Notes: generated by a model from the letters alone, not told the origin. Numbered from the stretch's first letter, positions 17,874-29,648 are shown. The stretch is DNA of 64,000 nt from Phytophthora colocasiae (GCA_018806915.1 JAGKQI010000088.1:496001-560000); one strand, 5' to 3'. Program-made: numbers and translations.

Positions 17874-20800
17874 TCGCACGGAACGAATTCTCCGAGGAAG
17901 AAAAAGCCAAGCAGGGACCAGTCGAAGCGGCAGGCAGAACTACACGAGCAGCGAAAAGACGAGTGCAAACAAATGCCCGGTGGGTACGCTTGACGCGAGT
18001 GATGGAGGTTCCTGAGACGGCATGTGGTCACTCCAAGGGGAAGAGTGCCGGCCAAGACCATGGGACGAGTGATCTGAACAAGGGGAAGAGTGGGGCATTG
18101 GATGGTACGGCTGATGGTGAAGTGGAAGAAGTGTTAGAAGCAAAACCTGCGGCTGCGGTCGAATGTGGAACGGTGGATAGCGGAACGGAAGAGAAACCGG
18201 AAGTGACGGGTGCAACGCAGGGTTCGGTCTCAATGGATATGGGAGTGGAGAAGCCGATCGTGCCAAGAGGAGTTGTTAGCCAAGTGGGAAAGCCGAGCGG
18301 TGGACGAACATCAGCATCGAAACGACGTCAACGGCGAGCAGAAGAAGAAGTAGCAGCTGTCCGTGGAATCCTGAAAGCTGAGTTAAAGGCTGAGCACACG
18401 GAGAGAGCGAAAGTTCTACGGGTAGTTGTCCGCCAGCTGATCAGTGAACTCAGAGAGGTCGAGGACGTGCACCAGCAAGGCATACGGCGAAGAGAAGCAC
18501 AGATCGCTGCGGCAGCTGTAAGAAAATGCGAAGCTTCAACTACGTTGAGGAAAGTAAGAACCGCTGGCCCACAAAAGAAGGGGGAATCCAACTCATCAGA
18601 AGGTCAACCACAACGGAGTGAGCAGAATATTTCTGAGGAAGACTGGCTGGAAGAAGTGACACGGTATGAAAAGGCAGCACCGAAGGAACTAGTGGAAGAC
18701 GGTTCATTGGCAGACATCCGCGCAGCACGAAGAAGAGCCTTAAAGGCAGCAAAGAGGTTCCGATGGATGAAACGGGCGCGACGCCTGCAACGGCAAAAGC
18801 AAAAGCCGAATCCAGCGAGAGTGCGAGACGAGGAAGCTACTCAGGTCAATACTTTGCATCGGTTGAAGCGACACAAGCAGCGATACCGGTATGAACAGCA
18901 GGGATGCTACGGAGATGTCGAACTACGTACGGATGGCGCTGGACGAGAAGTTCGTGTTGCACAACTACGGTCAGTTGGGAGTGGAACCCCAAGTTGTCTT
19001 CCAACCGCACTGTTAGCACTGACGAGACGGCACACTCACGAGGTTCGTCTGGATAGTTGTGCACAATATAGTGATGCCGGTGAAGACATGAAGAAGTACG
19101 GCCGATGCTTAACAAGGAACGCTCCGGTGGATGTTGTTGAAGGCTTTGGGGGGGGGGGGGCACTAGTCGCGTTCTTGGTGTCTGGAGATTCGTGGGAACG
19201 ACATTGTACCAACAGCGGATTATCGTGGATGCTCTACTGGTGGAAGGTCAAGGCGATGAATTGCTGATCGGTGAGGACTGGATGGTGGACAAGGGCGTGA
19301 AGATAGATTTTGCGTCCCGAGAGCTTAAATACTTCGACGAACATGGACAGAAGATCATACTGCCGTTTACTTGTCATGGCGTTTCGAGTCTACAACAACC
19401 ACTGCAGAAACGGAAGATAATGGTACGCCTAGCCAGGACCAAGAAGTTGAATACAGGGATGTGCAATGTTGTGACTATGAGAGTTGATGCTGAAGACGGA
19501 GCGACTGGAATATTCCTACCGAAGCCGACAACCAAGAGACACTTGCTGATAGCACCGACAGTAGACGTAGTGAGGAACGGTCAAGTGCGAGTCCAAGTGA
19601 TGAACGTGGAAGGCAGACGAGAAAAACTTCCTGCTCGTGAGGCGTTGGGCACCTGGATACCTGTGACTGATGATATGACGCTGTTGTCTCTAAATGGCGA
19701 GTTGGAGCGGGAACGAGTGGCCAAGTGGGTCTCTACTTTGCGTAAAGACGATGCCGAGCCGCTGAAAGATGAAGACAAGCTGGACATTGGCGAAATGGAG
19801 CAGAAGGACCGTGATCTGGTCATTGCGTTACTCCGGCAGTACTCTGAAATCGTTGAGAAGAAGCCTGGTTGCCCGCCGAAAGCGAAGATTGGAGTTGAGC
19901 ACCACATCAACACGGGTGATGCAGCACCAATCATGATGCGAAGGCGTAGACACGCTGTAGCAGAGAACGAGTTAATCGATAAGGAGGTGGACGACATGTT
20001 GGCACAAGGAGTGATCGAACCGGGAGAAGGAGCTTGGGGATTTCCAGTGGTTATTGTGCGGAAGAAGGATGGCAGCGTTCGTTTTTGTATTGATTATCGG
20101 GCATTAAATTCAGTGACACTCAAAGACGTATACCCGTTGCCACGAGTGGATGAGACGTTAGAAGCACTACACGGATCCCAGCGTTTCTCGAGTTTGGATT
20201 TGCACGCCGGATACTGGCAGCTTGGTGTTTTTGGACCGGATAAGCCAAAGACCGCGTTCACAACAAGGCGTGGGCTATTTCAGTTCACTCGTATGCCTTT
20301 TGGCTTATGCAATGCTCCGAGTACTTTCCAGAGACTCATGGACTGTGTATTGAGGGGTCTAACGTGGGTCTGCTGTCTTGTGTATCTCGATGACGTGGTG
20401 ATATTCACTAAGGGGTCTGTAGCACAGCACGTTGTGGAGTTAGCCGTGGTCTTGGAGCGCCTGGCAGAAGCTGGGTTAAGCTTGAAGGTTTCGAAGTGCT
20501 CATTCGCGACGACGCGTATGGAGTACTTGGGGCATGACCTGACGCCCGAAGGGATCCAGCCGACGCCGAGATTGATTAAGGCGATTGTGGATTTCCCTAC
20601 GCCAACGGACGACGCGCAGGTTAGGAGGTTTGTGGCTCTGGCGGGATATTACAGGAGATTCGTACCTGAATTTGGCACCAAGATGGCGCCGTTGACATGT
20701 TTGCTGCGCAGAAGTCAAGACTGGATATGGGGACCAGCTCAAGAAGAAGCATTTGTGGGGGCTAAGGCGTGGCTATCGCAAAAACCTGTCATGATCTACC

Positions 20801-23454
20801 CGGATTACAGTTTGCCATTCAAACTAACGACGGACGCGTCGAGGACTGGGTTGGGCGCAGTGCTTTCGCAGGACCAAGGAAAAGGTGATCAACCGGTTGC
20901 CTACGCTTCAAAAGTCAACAGTACGACAACGGCTAAGTACAGTATTTCTGAACTTGAGTGCTTGGCAGTGGTGTGGGCAGTACGTCTTTTTAGACCTCAT
21001 CTCTATGGACGACACTTCACTATTGTTACGGACCATGTTGCTCTCAAGTGGCTCATGACAACCAAGGAACCCGCAGGGAGATTGCACCGGTGGGCTCTCA
21101 CGTTACAAGAATATGACTTTGACATTGTCTACCGCCCTGGAAGAGAGAATTCGGTGGCAGATGCACTATCCCGAGGACCATCGGCAGTTTCAGAAGCGGA
21201 ACAAAAAGATGAAGAAGCCGCAGACGAGCTGGAGATAGCGGTGGACAGGGAAGCTGCAGAGTTGACTCGAGTCTCGATATTGCGAGTGGAAGCAGCGGAA
21301 CTAGGCGTGGTGCAGTTTACGGACGCTGACATTAAGGACGAACAGCGGAAGTCAATTATGGTGCAGAAGCTGAGAGTTAAAGGCTTATATCAAGGGCAGC
21401 GGGTGTTTGTGGATGATGATGGTCTAGTGAGGATTGAAGTCGCAAACGGAGAGAGCAAAATTGTACTACCTACGGTGTACTGGGCGTTGGCATTTAAGGA
21501 AGCTCACGACAGCATCTGGGCAGGACACTTACGAGGACGTCACACACTAGAACGATTACAAGAGCTTTACTGGTGGCCACGGATGCGTGACTCAGTGATG
21601 CAATGGGTAGCCGCTTGTCAAGATTGTGGCTCGAAGAAAGCACGCCCCAAGACGGTGATTCCACCTTTGAGAAGCGTGAAGACTGGAGCTGTGGGTGATC
21701 GTTGGGCTATCGACGTAGCAGGGCCGCTGCCCGAGACTGTACATGGAAATCGCTACGTAATTGCTGCCGTAGAATACAATACTCGCTACGCAGTGGCTAC
21801 GGCTGTGAAGGACCATACAGCAAAAGACATTGCACGATTTCTCATGGACAAAGTGGTGTTAGTATTTGGCCCAATGCGAGAAGTGATGATGGATGGAGCT
21901 AGGGAATTCGGGAGCAAGATGACGGCATAATTGCTAGCGTTGATGCAGACTAAGCAGTCTACCCCCGTACCCTACCGGCCAAATCTGCTAGGCCTCGTTG
22001 AACGCTTTCATAGAACTTGGAAGGACATGATCAGCTTGTACGTCGACGAAACACAAGACGACTGGGACGATTTCCTACCATGTGCACTGTACGCGTATAA
22101 TTCAGCAAAACACGCGACTCACGGATATCAACCAAACGAGCTAATGATGGGCAGGAAGCTTCGGATGCCGTCAGAATTGTTAAGACGCAGCAGATTGGAG
22201 TACCCGCATCAGACGCTGGACAAGTATCATGCAATCTTGTTGAAGGACCTGCAACATGCACAGGAATTGGCTGAGGTAGCGCTACAAAAAGAACAAGCCA
22301 GACAAGCAATCTACTACAACCAAAGGAACGTGCGGCAGAAGAGCGTCTTCCGACCTACGCAGCTTGTGTGGATTTATAGACCAGCTCGAGGACCGGGAAT
22401 TACGAAATTTGGGCATCGATGGCGTGGTCCCGCGCAAGTGATCGAAGCGTCTGGATATGACAATTACCTAGTGCGAATGCTAGAGACTGGAGAGGAATTG
22501 GTGACACACTGCTCATTTATGATTAGTTACTATTACCCGACACATTTACTGGAAGCAATGGCGAAGGATATTTCAACGGACTTACGCGAAGAAGCGGTGG
22601 CAGCGGCAGACATTGACCCTGAAGACACCCAGGAAGAGCAATCAGAAATAGCGGCGCAAGCTGTAGACTCTAGTGAGGCACCATCCACTTCAGGACCTGA
22701 CAGTCAGCAGCCAGAGGAACGAGAACTGAACCAGCAGCCGAGAACCAGCAACGCAAATGAGAGTAGCCACTCAACCATCGTCGCGGCAGAACCTCAGTCG
22801 CCCCAGCAGAATACTCGGAAGGCAGCAGTCCGAAGCCGCTGTGACGAGGAAGAAGCTGACGAATGGCAACCCAGCAGCAAACGTGTTCGTAACTCAACAT
22901 ACACAAATACCAAAGACAGTGTCGCTGGACGCACGAGATCGAAAATCAGAGCCGCACCCTATCCAATTACCGACCGGGAAGATACCAGTGTCAGAAGCGG
23001 TAGCCAAATGCGAGCCAGAGTCCGTGGGCCAACCCTCATTTTTGCCAGCGACAATGCTGAACCTCTTAGAGACGCTGGTTCAGACGTACGTGACTCTAAT
23101 AACACCGAGAGACTTCAAGCAGATGAGCATGGAGCAGCCCATCAACGACGGCAGTCAGAACTCGAGGAGATGGAGCGAGAACTTCGTCGAGTCGCTCATG
23201 AAGAAGACGAAGAACCTCATGGATACGTGTTTGCCGGACGAGGGCGACGTGGTGTTGACAGTCTTGTATCCAGACAGCCGAGACTCACACGAATCGAACC
23301 GCACGAAGCAGTGGTGGAGCGCCGACGGAGGAGATACAGAACGCGAACTGGACGTTATGTCTTGGAATTTGAAGTTGAGCGTGTAGGAGATAGACCGGAC
23401 GGTGGACGGCCCGAGCGATTCTGGATCAACCAAAGTGACTACGAGCAGCTATGA
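17841..23454 (+). pseudogene. Gypsy Pol polyprotein (PR-RT-RNaseH-INT), with lesions
   Basis: Domain order is that of Ty3/Gypsy. A long Lys/Arg/Glu-rich leader is followed by an aspartic protease region with DSCA where the family usually has D-S/T-G, then reverse transcriptase with YLDDVVIF, and RNase H beginning LTTDASRTGLGAVL. The integrase has a zinc-binding part (HDSIWAGHLR...CQDCG), Asp residues in WAIDVAGP and MMDGAREF, and Glu in NLLGLVERFHR. A GPY/F-like segment and an unusual ~300-residue charged C-terminal extension follow. Lesions are a frame change at a 13-G run (19148-19160) inside the protease and an in-frame TAA at 21928-21930 in integrase. Without these it would read as one long frame after the gag/pol frameshift. 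Confidence 0.88.
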
Positions 23455-23619
23455 CAACAAGGAAGAATGTACACTGAGTTAGCAGACAACGACAGAAGAA
23501 CAAGAGGCAGCAGATACGAACCTGAAGCAGCAGAAGCAGGCGACCAAGGAACAGAAGAAGCCCCAACAGCTGAAGCGGAGATGCCGATCGCCTCACGAAT
23601 CGGGGACGATTCGGTGGCC

Positions 23620-23629
23620 AGGGGAAGAG
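23620..23629 (+). other. Polypurine tract of Gypsy element
   Basis: AGGGGAAGAG abuts the 3' LTR; the same tract precedes LTR1 at 15077-15086. It primes plus-strand DNA synthesis in the family. Confidence 0.8.
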
Positions 23630-24332
23630 AGTAAGCAGAGTGGTTTTTCGCTAGACTTGCAGAGAGACGGATGATCAAGATGATGATAGCGGTGACCAGA
23701 TACAGATGACGAAGACGAGCGACGAAGATGAAGACAAGATGACACCCGTGGGTTGGAGCAAGGGTCGGGTATGCGACCCATATCCAGGCCTGTGACCGTT
23801 GACGCAGGATCGCAAAGAGACGCTGGAGGTTTCGCGTGAAGAACGACGGAGAAGGCCAGTAGCTTCGCATGCAGCGGAAGTAGCAGTAATTAGTGGTTCA
23901 GTTGAAGATTAGCCGTGTAGCCGCGAGGACGCACGGTCAAGAGTTGTTACGCCGATTTGGTGTAGGGACAGCAGTTAAAGAAGCCAACAAAGACTCTAGT
24001 ACTAGCAGCAAAGGGAAGGTGGTGTACACTGGGTGTGACTGGAAACGGGTATCAGCAGCCCCGTAGGATTCGAGCGCTCGCGGTATTTGAAGCCCGCCGA
24101 GGTATCAGCAGCCCTCTGGAGCGTTAGAATTAGGCAAAGATCCCGGTGGAAGCCCACTACTGTAGCCAGACCGTAGATTTCGTACCTGGAGCCATTCATT
24201 TGTTGATATTAGTGCGTGTTAACAGGGCAAAGGGCACGTAGCTAAGTGGACACCGTCCTCTGATCAAGGACAGGACCATCGGTGGCGCGGTCGTGACAGA
24301 ACTGAGCTGTTAGTAAAGGACATTTGCTTACT
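23630..24332 (+). repeat. Gypsy 3' LTR
   Basis: 703 bp, same termini and length as the 5' LTR, with two visible substitutions between them. Confidence 0.9.
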
Positions 24333-24759
24333 CTTCCAACAGAAATATAAACAGGATTTGAGTTATTGTTCAAGGGATGGATTGCTCTGTTCGCTGTGCT
24401 GTGTTTCAATCGCTATAAGGAAATTGAAGTTGATTAACTGGTTGCTACTACTTGGCTTGGCTATTGAATTCTGAAGGTTTGATTGTGATTGTGAATTGTT
24501 TGATTATTGGGATATTGAATGCTAGTCTTATCATCTGGAAAGTAAGTCCCCGAACGCCTGCCAAGTGCGTAGCTTTGTGGTGCGTTGACCAGTGGACCAC
24601 CAGGAGGCCCTTTCAATCGCTATAAGTGTTGGCTGGGTCAACTGTAGCTAGTGTACTCCGCCAACATGTTTGCTAGAATTACTACACACTAACTTACTGT
24701 TAGTGCTGTTAGCAAACGTGTTACCCTGTTTGTTGTGGACTTCCTATATAACTACAGTA
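24333..24759. other. Non-coding region right of Gypsy element
   Basis: No gene seen. An inverted repeat with 13-bp arms (24663-24675 and 24709-24721, one mismatch) lies in a segment that partly recurs at 26484-26530. Confidence 0.5.
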
Positions 24760-25472
24760 CTATAGTAGTACTGTATTGTCCTGCGCAGCCAATGCGTCGC
24801 TGTCTTCAGTAGCTTCGTCTTCCAAGTCTTCAATCACGCGTCTCACGTAGTCCGTAGAGTCCTCCGTATCGAGCAGAGCGAAGTTTGTATAGAGAAACAC
24901 TAACTTCTCAACTTTGTCTGCTGTCAAGCGATTGCGGCGTTTAGACCACACGAAAGCAAAGGCACTCCAAACACGTTCTGCAGCAGCAGAAGAGGTAGGA
25001 ACCGTAAAGAGTCTCGTTGCAATTGGAGCCAAGAGCGGGAATTCAGTCACACCATGATCTAGCCAGTATTCCAGTGCGTCCATATCCTTGTAGAGCTCCA
25101 TTTGGGCTGTAGAACACGTAATCCTCATTTTGATAAACTGAGCAAGCTCTATCTTGCACTGAGAAGCAGTGCTTTCACTGTCACGGTAGAATTCATTGAT
25201 GTACTGGCGAAATTGGACTTTAGTCGCCACCTGGTCACCTGGAAGCCACTTGCTTGTGAGGTGCTTCGGGCACAACAGGCATGATAAACCCATTTACGAT
25301 GTATGAATAAAGTTCCAACGATACTCCACCATCTCTCGAATTTGTTCGTAGACCCAATACGAGTAAGGTATATCGCTATGTCGAATTTTGTCGGCTTGGC
25401 AGGCGGCGTAGCGACGTTGAATGCGTCTAAGTAAGACCGGGCCTTCTTGGAGGGTGTCGATGGAGAGGGCAT
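24760..25472 (-). pseudogene. hAT-family transposase C-terminal remnant
   Basis: The minus-strand frame up to 25293 contains the hAT dimerisation-region signature: FPLLAPIATRLFTVPTSSAA, then ERVWSAFAFVWSKRRNRL and KVEKLVFLYTNFALL. The upstream part (25149-25472) is in another frame and retains part of the adjoining sequence, so the copy is frameshifted and lacks its N-terminus and catalytic core. It is inactive. Confidence 0.75.
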
Positions 25473-26884
25473 CTCAAAGCACCTGGTCGCGGTCTTTACG
25501 AAGGTGACCTCGTTGATTAAAAAGTAACCTGAGTATAGATTGGTTGGTTTTTTACTCGGAAAAAAATATCGGTTGAAAACCGGTTTAAAAACGGTCTTCT
25601 ATCGGGCGACTGGTTCATTAACCGTTGAGACAAGAGCAAAGAAAGAGCAGCGGCTGAGTTAACCACGGTAAGCATTTGGACAGCAAGTACAGTAGTCTCC
25701 TGGAGGTGTGCAGTACCCTAATTCAAAGTTTTATGTTTGTGGGTATGTACCAGGTGGACGTTGGCTACAACTTATAGTACTCCGTGTCGAGTGTCAGTGA
25801 GAAATGCGTCTTAAAGCGCAAGGCGTTGCTTGCAGAAGGACGTGTGTAAGCGTATGTCAAGAGGAGCCTCGCAAACTCTCAATTCCCATCAAGCGACAAT
25901 CTACCTGGATGTTTGATCGCAAAGACTTTTCACCTGCGCGAACTACTTACTTGTACGGGCCGGCAACATGAGGCGTGAAGTGAAGCCAAATGCCTCCTGG
26001 TTTCCGTCCCATCCTGAAAAATGGAAAATGAACTTGTAGAGACGATGGTGGTGTCTCTAAACTTGCGAGCTTGGCTGCGGAATAGCAACGTTCAAACAGC
26101 TGAGCATCTTATCCGTATTGATCAATGGTTCCAGAGATTTAAGTGCACTGGATCCACACACGGAGGCTGCTCAGGACGCCAGCTGAATAAACAACCGAAA
26201 AAAAACCAAAAAAAAACCAGAATAACTAACTTGTTGGATTTAAAAAGGAAATAATTATAAAAAACCATTCCATAAACCTGAGAGACGAACGAGGGCGGTT
26301 GGCGCTTCGATAGCCAACCGATCATTGTCATCTGACCGCCAACGATATCTGAAGCAGCTGGAAAGGGCTCGGTCTTTGATACCGGTAGTGCAAAACCCGA
26401 ATCTAGTCGCGACAGAAAGCTTCAACATTCAACATTCAACAGAACTGTAGGCTCAGGATCAGTAAGCGAAGGGTGAGCGTCTAACTCCACCAACATGTTA
26501 GTAAATTTTACTACACACTAACTAACTGTTTATATACAGGGTCGCCAACTCTACAGTTAGCGTTAGTGCGAACACTAACTGTAGCAGATACTGTACCGTT
26601 CGCCAGAGGAGGAATGATCTGTCAGGCATGCGATAAACGCGTGCATGGGCCGGCTACGAAAAACTGGCTGCTCCTCCATTCGAAGTCTGACATTGTTAGT
26701 TTACTCCTGCCAAGTGCCGAGAGTCTCGGTCGCCGAGTCCGGTGAGTCGTGAGACGGCGCACCGGCAAGTTGAAAAGCATGAGTAGCTACCGTACCATGT
26801 AATTCGGCTTCAGCATACAAACACCAAATGAATTCTAGTGAAATTTCGCAAATCGTTACGCGAATCCAGCTCTTGATCCCGGTA
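25473..26884. other. Non-coding repeat-rich region
   Basis: No supported gene in 1.4 kb. It holds A-rich runs near 26199-26217 and, at 26484-26530, a direct-orientation relative of the segment at 24655-24700 (shared ACTACACACTAAC core). Confidence 0.5.
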
Positions 26885-27368
26885 CAGGTTTCCCCGCCTA
26901 ATTTGCAAGGGTCGGACCAAGAAAATTTGCCAGGATGCAAAATCTGCACAGGTAACACATAAACGCAGCAACTACTGAATTAGTGTAAACTTTAGAGGTC
27001 GCGTGGCTTCTCTCGTGCTATCTCGTATGCTGGAATAAACTTGTCCTCTTCAAGTCTGTGCAGTTGTTCATCTCTATCAAGGCGCACGTACACTTTCTTC
27101 TTGCTGGATGGCATGTTGATAATTGATGAATGAGGCTTATCAGCGCTAGCACAGCATATTGCAACAAATAATGTTCATTCTCAGCCTTTCGTTTACCACC
27201 GTAATGGAGCAACTTGTACAGTACTTGTCAAATGCATTCCCGCGTTCCCTCTAGATTACATCTATCTCAGTACATTGGAGAATCTGTCTCAGCAAATCGC
27301 ATCCGCATCTGCACGTCGTCATCAAGGTATATTGCTTGACACAGTTGCAAATTAGGCGGGGAAACCTG
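26885..27368. mobile_element. MITE with 24-bp perfect terminal inverted repeats
   Basis: A 484-bp segment bounded by 24-bp perfect inverted repeats (26885-26908 and 27345-27368, beginning CAGGTTTCCCCGCC) and flanked on both sides by TA. There is no coding capacity. Size, inverted ends and a TA duplication fit a non-autonomous Tc1/mariner-type element, though CAGG ends do not identify the superfamily with certainty. It lies about 200 bp upstream of the kinase gene at 27596. Confidence 0.7.
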
Positions 27369-27595
27369 TACATGGACGCCCCCAGTCGCGTCAGGCCCGC
27401 TGATCCTTCCCCGCCTTGGACCGCACTCTCAAGCTGGCCTTCTTTCGTCAGAGACTTCGACTCAAAGCGTATCAGCAGTGAATCATTTTTCTACGTTGGC
27501 AAAGTCGCGTGCGTCGGTTGACGATGTCAACGAATGATGAAGTGAGGAGGACACCCGCGCATGAATGGAGGGTATTTCTGAACTAACCTTCCATT

Positions 27596-29119
27596 ATGTG
27601 TGTCTATCAGTACAACGCTAACACCGCGGCGAACAATCAGGGAGCCACGACGTCAACTAGCAATGCTCAAACGACTACGACGACGGAAGGGAACACCCAG
27701 ACTACTTCGGATGGAAACACTCAGGCCAGCAATTCACCCGAGGCGACATCCGCAGCGTCGTACAATAATCAAAACGGATCGACAACGAATACCGACAATG
27801 GAGGGCAGTCCAACGGCAACGACAAGCAAGGTGGTGGGGGTCTCGGAAGTACGTTCGATGCTGATATTTGTTTTCATTCTGTGCTGACTCATTATTTCCT
27901 CGCAGTTCCTGTGATCGTGGGAATTGTTGTTGGCTCTGTTGCTGTGGTGCTCATGATCGCAGCGTTCATCATTTGGTACAGGAGGACGAAGCGGTCGTAC
28001 TCCAGTAGCCCTCATTACGATACGTCGAATATCTACACAGGAACCACTAGCAGCAGGAAAGAATACAACGATCGAGTGTACAGCCACGCCATCCCCATGG
28101 CCGTGCCGCTTTCAAGCGACGAGTATTTTGAAGAAATCACAAGCACGGAGATCCTGGGACGACGCAGTCAAATGGACGGAGACGTTATGACAGGCTCATG
28201 GAATGATCCAGAGATCCTAGAAGCGCGAATTCCCATGGAGAAATTGCGTGCTCAACAACTCATTAACCGTGGAGGCTTCGGCGAGGTGTTCCTCGGTACA
28301 TACCGAGGTCGAGCAGTGGCAGTCAAGCGTCTACTACCCGACCGTAGCAAGAACTTACGAGAAGTGGAAGCTTTCATCGTGGAGATCAAAATTATGCTGT
28401 CAATGGATCACCCAAGGATAGTCGGCTGTCTTGGCGTTGCGTGGGAAAACTGGACCGACATCTCCGCTATTACGGAATATATGGAAGGAGGCGATCTACG
28501 TTCGGTACTGGAGCGGTTCGAACAGGAAGAGCATCGCGCTCACGGCTTTGACGACGACAAGCTGAACATCGCTTTACACATTGCAGAAGGACTCAAGTAC
28601 CTGCATGGCATGGACCCAACTGTGCTTCACCGCGATTTAAAGTCCAAGAACATTCTGCTGAACAAGCGCTTGGATGCTAAACTGACAGACTTCGGGGTGT
28701 CACGCGAGAGTGCCGACGTCACAATGACAGCAGGGGTCGGGACGTCACTGTGGATGGCACCCGAGGTGATGATTGGGGACCGATACAATGAGAAGGCAGA
28801 CATGTTCTCGTTCGGGGTTGTTTTGGGGGAATTGGACTGCCAACAGCTACCATACTCACATGCGAAGGAGCAGGAAACCGGCCGGAAACTGCCTGGTACA
28901 GCCATTTTGCAGATGGTGGCGGCTGGTCAACTGCGTCTGGAAATCTCCGAGTCAACTCCAAGTGGTGTGTACGACTTGGTAATGGCTTGCACGTCATTGA
29001 CCCCTTCGGACCGCCCGACGGCTGCCGAGGCATTCGAACGGTTGCAGTCCATCGCTCGGGAAACGCTCACGATCTCCTCTCATGGCGTACGTGGCGAAGA
29101 AGAGGAGTTTGCACTGTAG
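27596..29119 (+). CDS. Receptor-like TKL protein kinase A
   Basis: A membrane kinase with a Ser/Thr/Asn-rich extracellular stretch, a transmembrane helix at about residues 104-126 (VPVIVGIVVGSVAVV...), a juxtamembrane region, and a kinase domain at about 218-490. Visible kinase motifs are NRGGFGEVF, AVAVKRL (catalytic Lys), HRDLKSKN (catalytic Asp), DFGVS and GTSLWMAPEV, so it should be active. A 57-nt intron is probable at 27849-27905 (GTACGT...CTGAC...CGCAG); it is a multiple of three without stops, so the frame stays open if it is retained. No signal peptide is present at this start, and CTAAC plus TATCAG at 27610 looks like an acceptor, so an upstream exon may exist or may have been lost to the MITE. 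Signal sensed is unknown. Confidence 0.85.
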   Translation: MCVYQYNANTAANNQGATTSTSNAQTTTTTEGNTQTTSDGNTQASNSPEATSAASYNNQNGSTTNTDNGGQSNGNDKQGGGGLGSTFDADICFHSVLTHYFLAVPVIVGIVVGSVAVVLMIAAFIIWYRRTKRSYSSSPHYDTSNIYTGTTSSRKEYNDRVYSHAIPMAVPLSSDEYFEEITSTEILGRRSQMDGDVMTGSWNDPEILEARIPMEKLRAQQLINRGGFGEVFLGTYRGRAVAVKRLLPDRSKNLREVEAFIVEIKIMLSMDHPRIVGCLGVAWENWTDISAITEYMEGGDLRSVLERFEQEEHRAHGFDDDKLNIALHIAEGLKYLHGMDPTVLHRDLKSKNILLNKRLDAKLTDFGVSRESADVTMTAGVGTSLWMAPEVMIGDRYNEKADMFSFGVVLGELDCQQLPYSHAKEQETGRKLPGTAILQMVAAGQLRLEISESTPSGVYDLVMACTSLTPSDRPTAAEAFERLQSIARETLTISSHGVRGEEEEFAL

Positions 29120-29188
29120 ATCCGGAAGGTTTCGTCAAGACGCAGAGGCAACAACCAGGTCAGCGCATCCGGCTTTTGATGTTGGAGA

Positions 29189-29202
29189 AGTTGAGGTCGC
29201 CA
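29189..29202 (+). repeat. Left target-site duplication of SINE copy 2
   Basis: AGTTGAGGTCGCCA recurs at 29649-29662, flanking the SINE. Confidence 0.85.
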
Positions 29203-29204
29203 GT

Positions 29205-29648
29205 GGGCTCGCCGGTGGCCCAGTGGGTTAGCATCCGCTGATCCACGAACTGACCGAGGGTTCGAGCCCCGCCTCCGTCGCCCTTTTCGACTTCTGCTCT
29301 CCTCTCTCACCGCTGCCCTTCTCTGTTCATTTCCCATCACTCACAAGCTCTTCTCTAAGACATCGGGACAAATCAAGGAACAACTAACACGGAGACAAGA
29401 CTCAAGGAGTTGGCGCGGTCGCAGTACTCTACCCGGCCAGGCACCAGCTGGGGGCTCATCAACGGTGGCCCATTGGGCAAAATTCCCAAGAAATTCAAGC
29501 GTACCGGTCATAGACTAAGGGTAACCGAGTAGCCGTAGGAAATTAGTTAGGAGTAACCTTGCTTAGACGTCAATGCGCCTGTTTCTAACAGGCTTCGAAA
29601 TAAGTACCTAATATAAGGGGTTCGAGTCCTCCCTTCCCCCCCCCCCCC
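29205..29648 (+). mobile_element. tRNA-derived SINE, copy 2
   Basis: Almost identical to 2352-2790, including both tRNA-like modules and a poly(C) end (about 12 C). It carries its own, different 14-bp target duplication, so it is an independent insertion. It lies about 85 bp after the stop of kinase A, probably within its 3' UTR region. Confidence 0.85.

Larger units (their letters stand above)
15087..24332 (+). mobile_element. Ty3/Gypsy retrotransposon with two 703-bp LTRs
   Basis: Two LTRs of equal length (15087-15789, 23630-24332) differ at only two visible sites, so insertion is recent. Each LTR begins AGTAAGCA and ends TGCTTACT, a perfect 8-bp inverted repeat; the termini are AG...CT rather than TG...CA. 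A primer-binding site directly follows LTR1 and the polypurine tract AGGGGAAGAG directly precedes LTR2. Gag and Pol are recognisable but carry lesions (gag frameshift, 13-G tract in pol, in-frame TAA in integrase), so this copy is non-autonomous. The right flank starts CTTCC; no matching target duplication can be seen on the left because LTR1 abuts older Gypsy sequence. Confidence 0.9.

Noticed and set aside
26021..26331. Small open frames around A-rich runs
   Set aside because: Low-complexity Lys/Phe translations with no conservation evidence.
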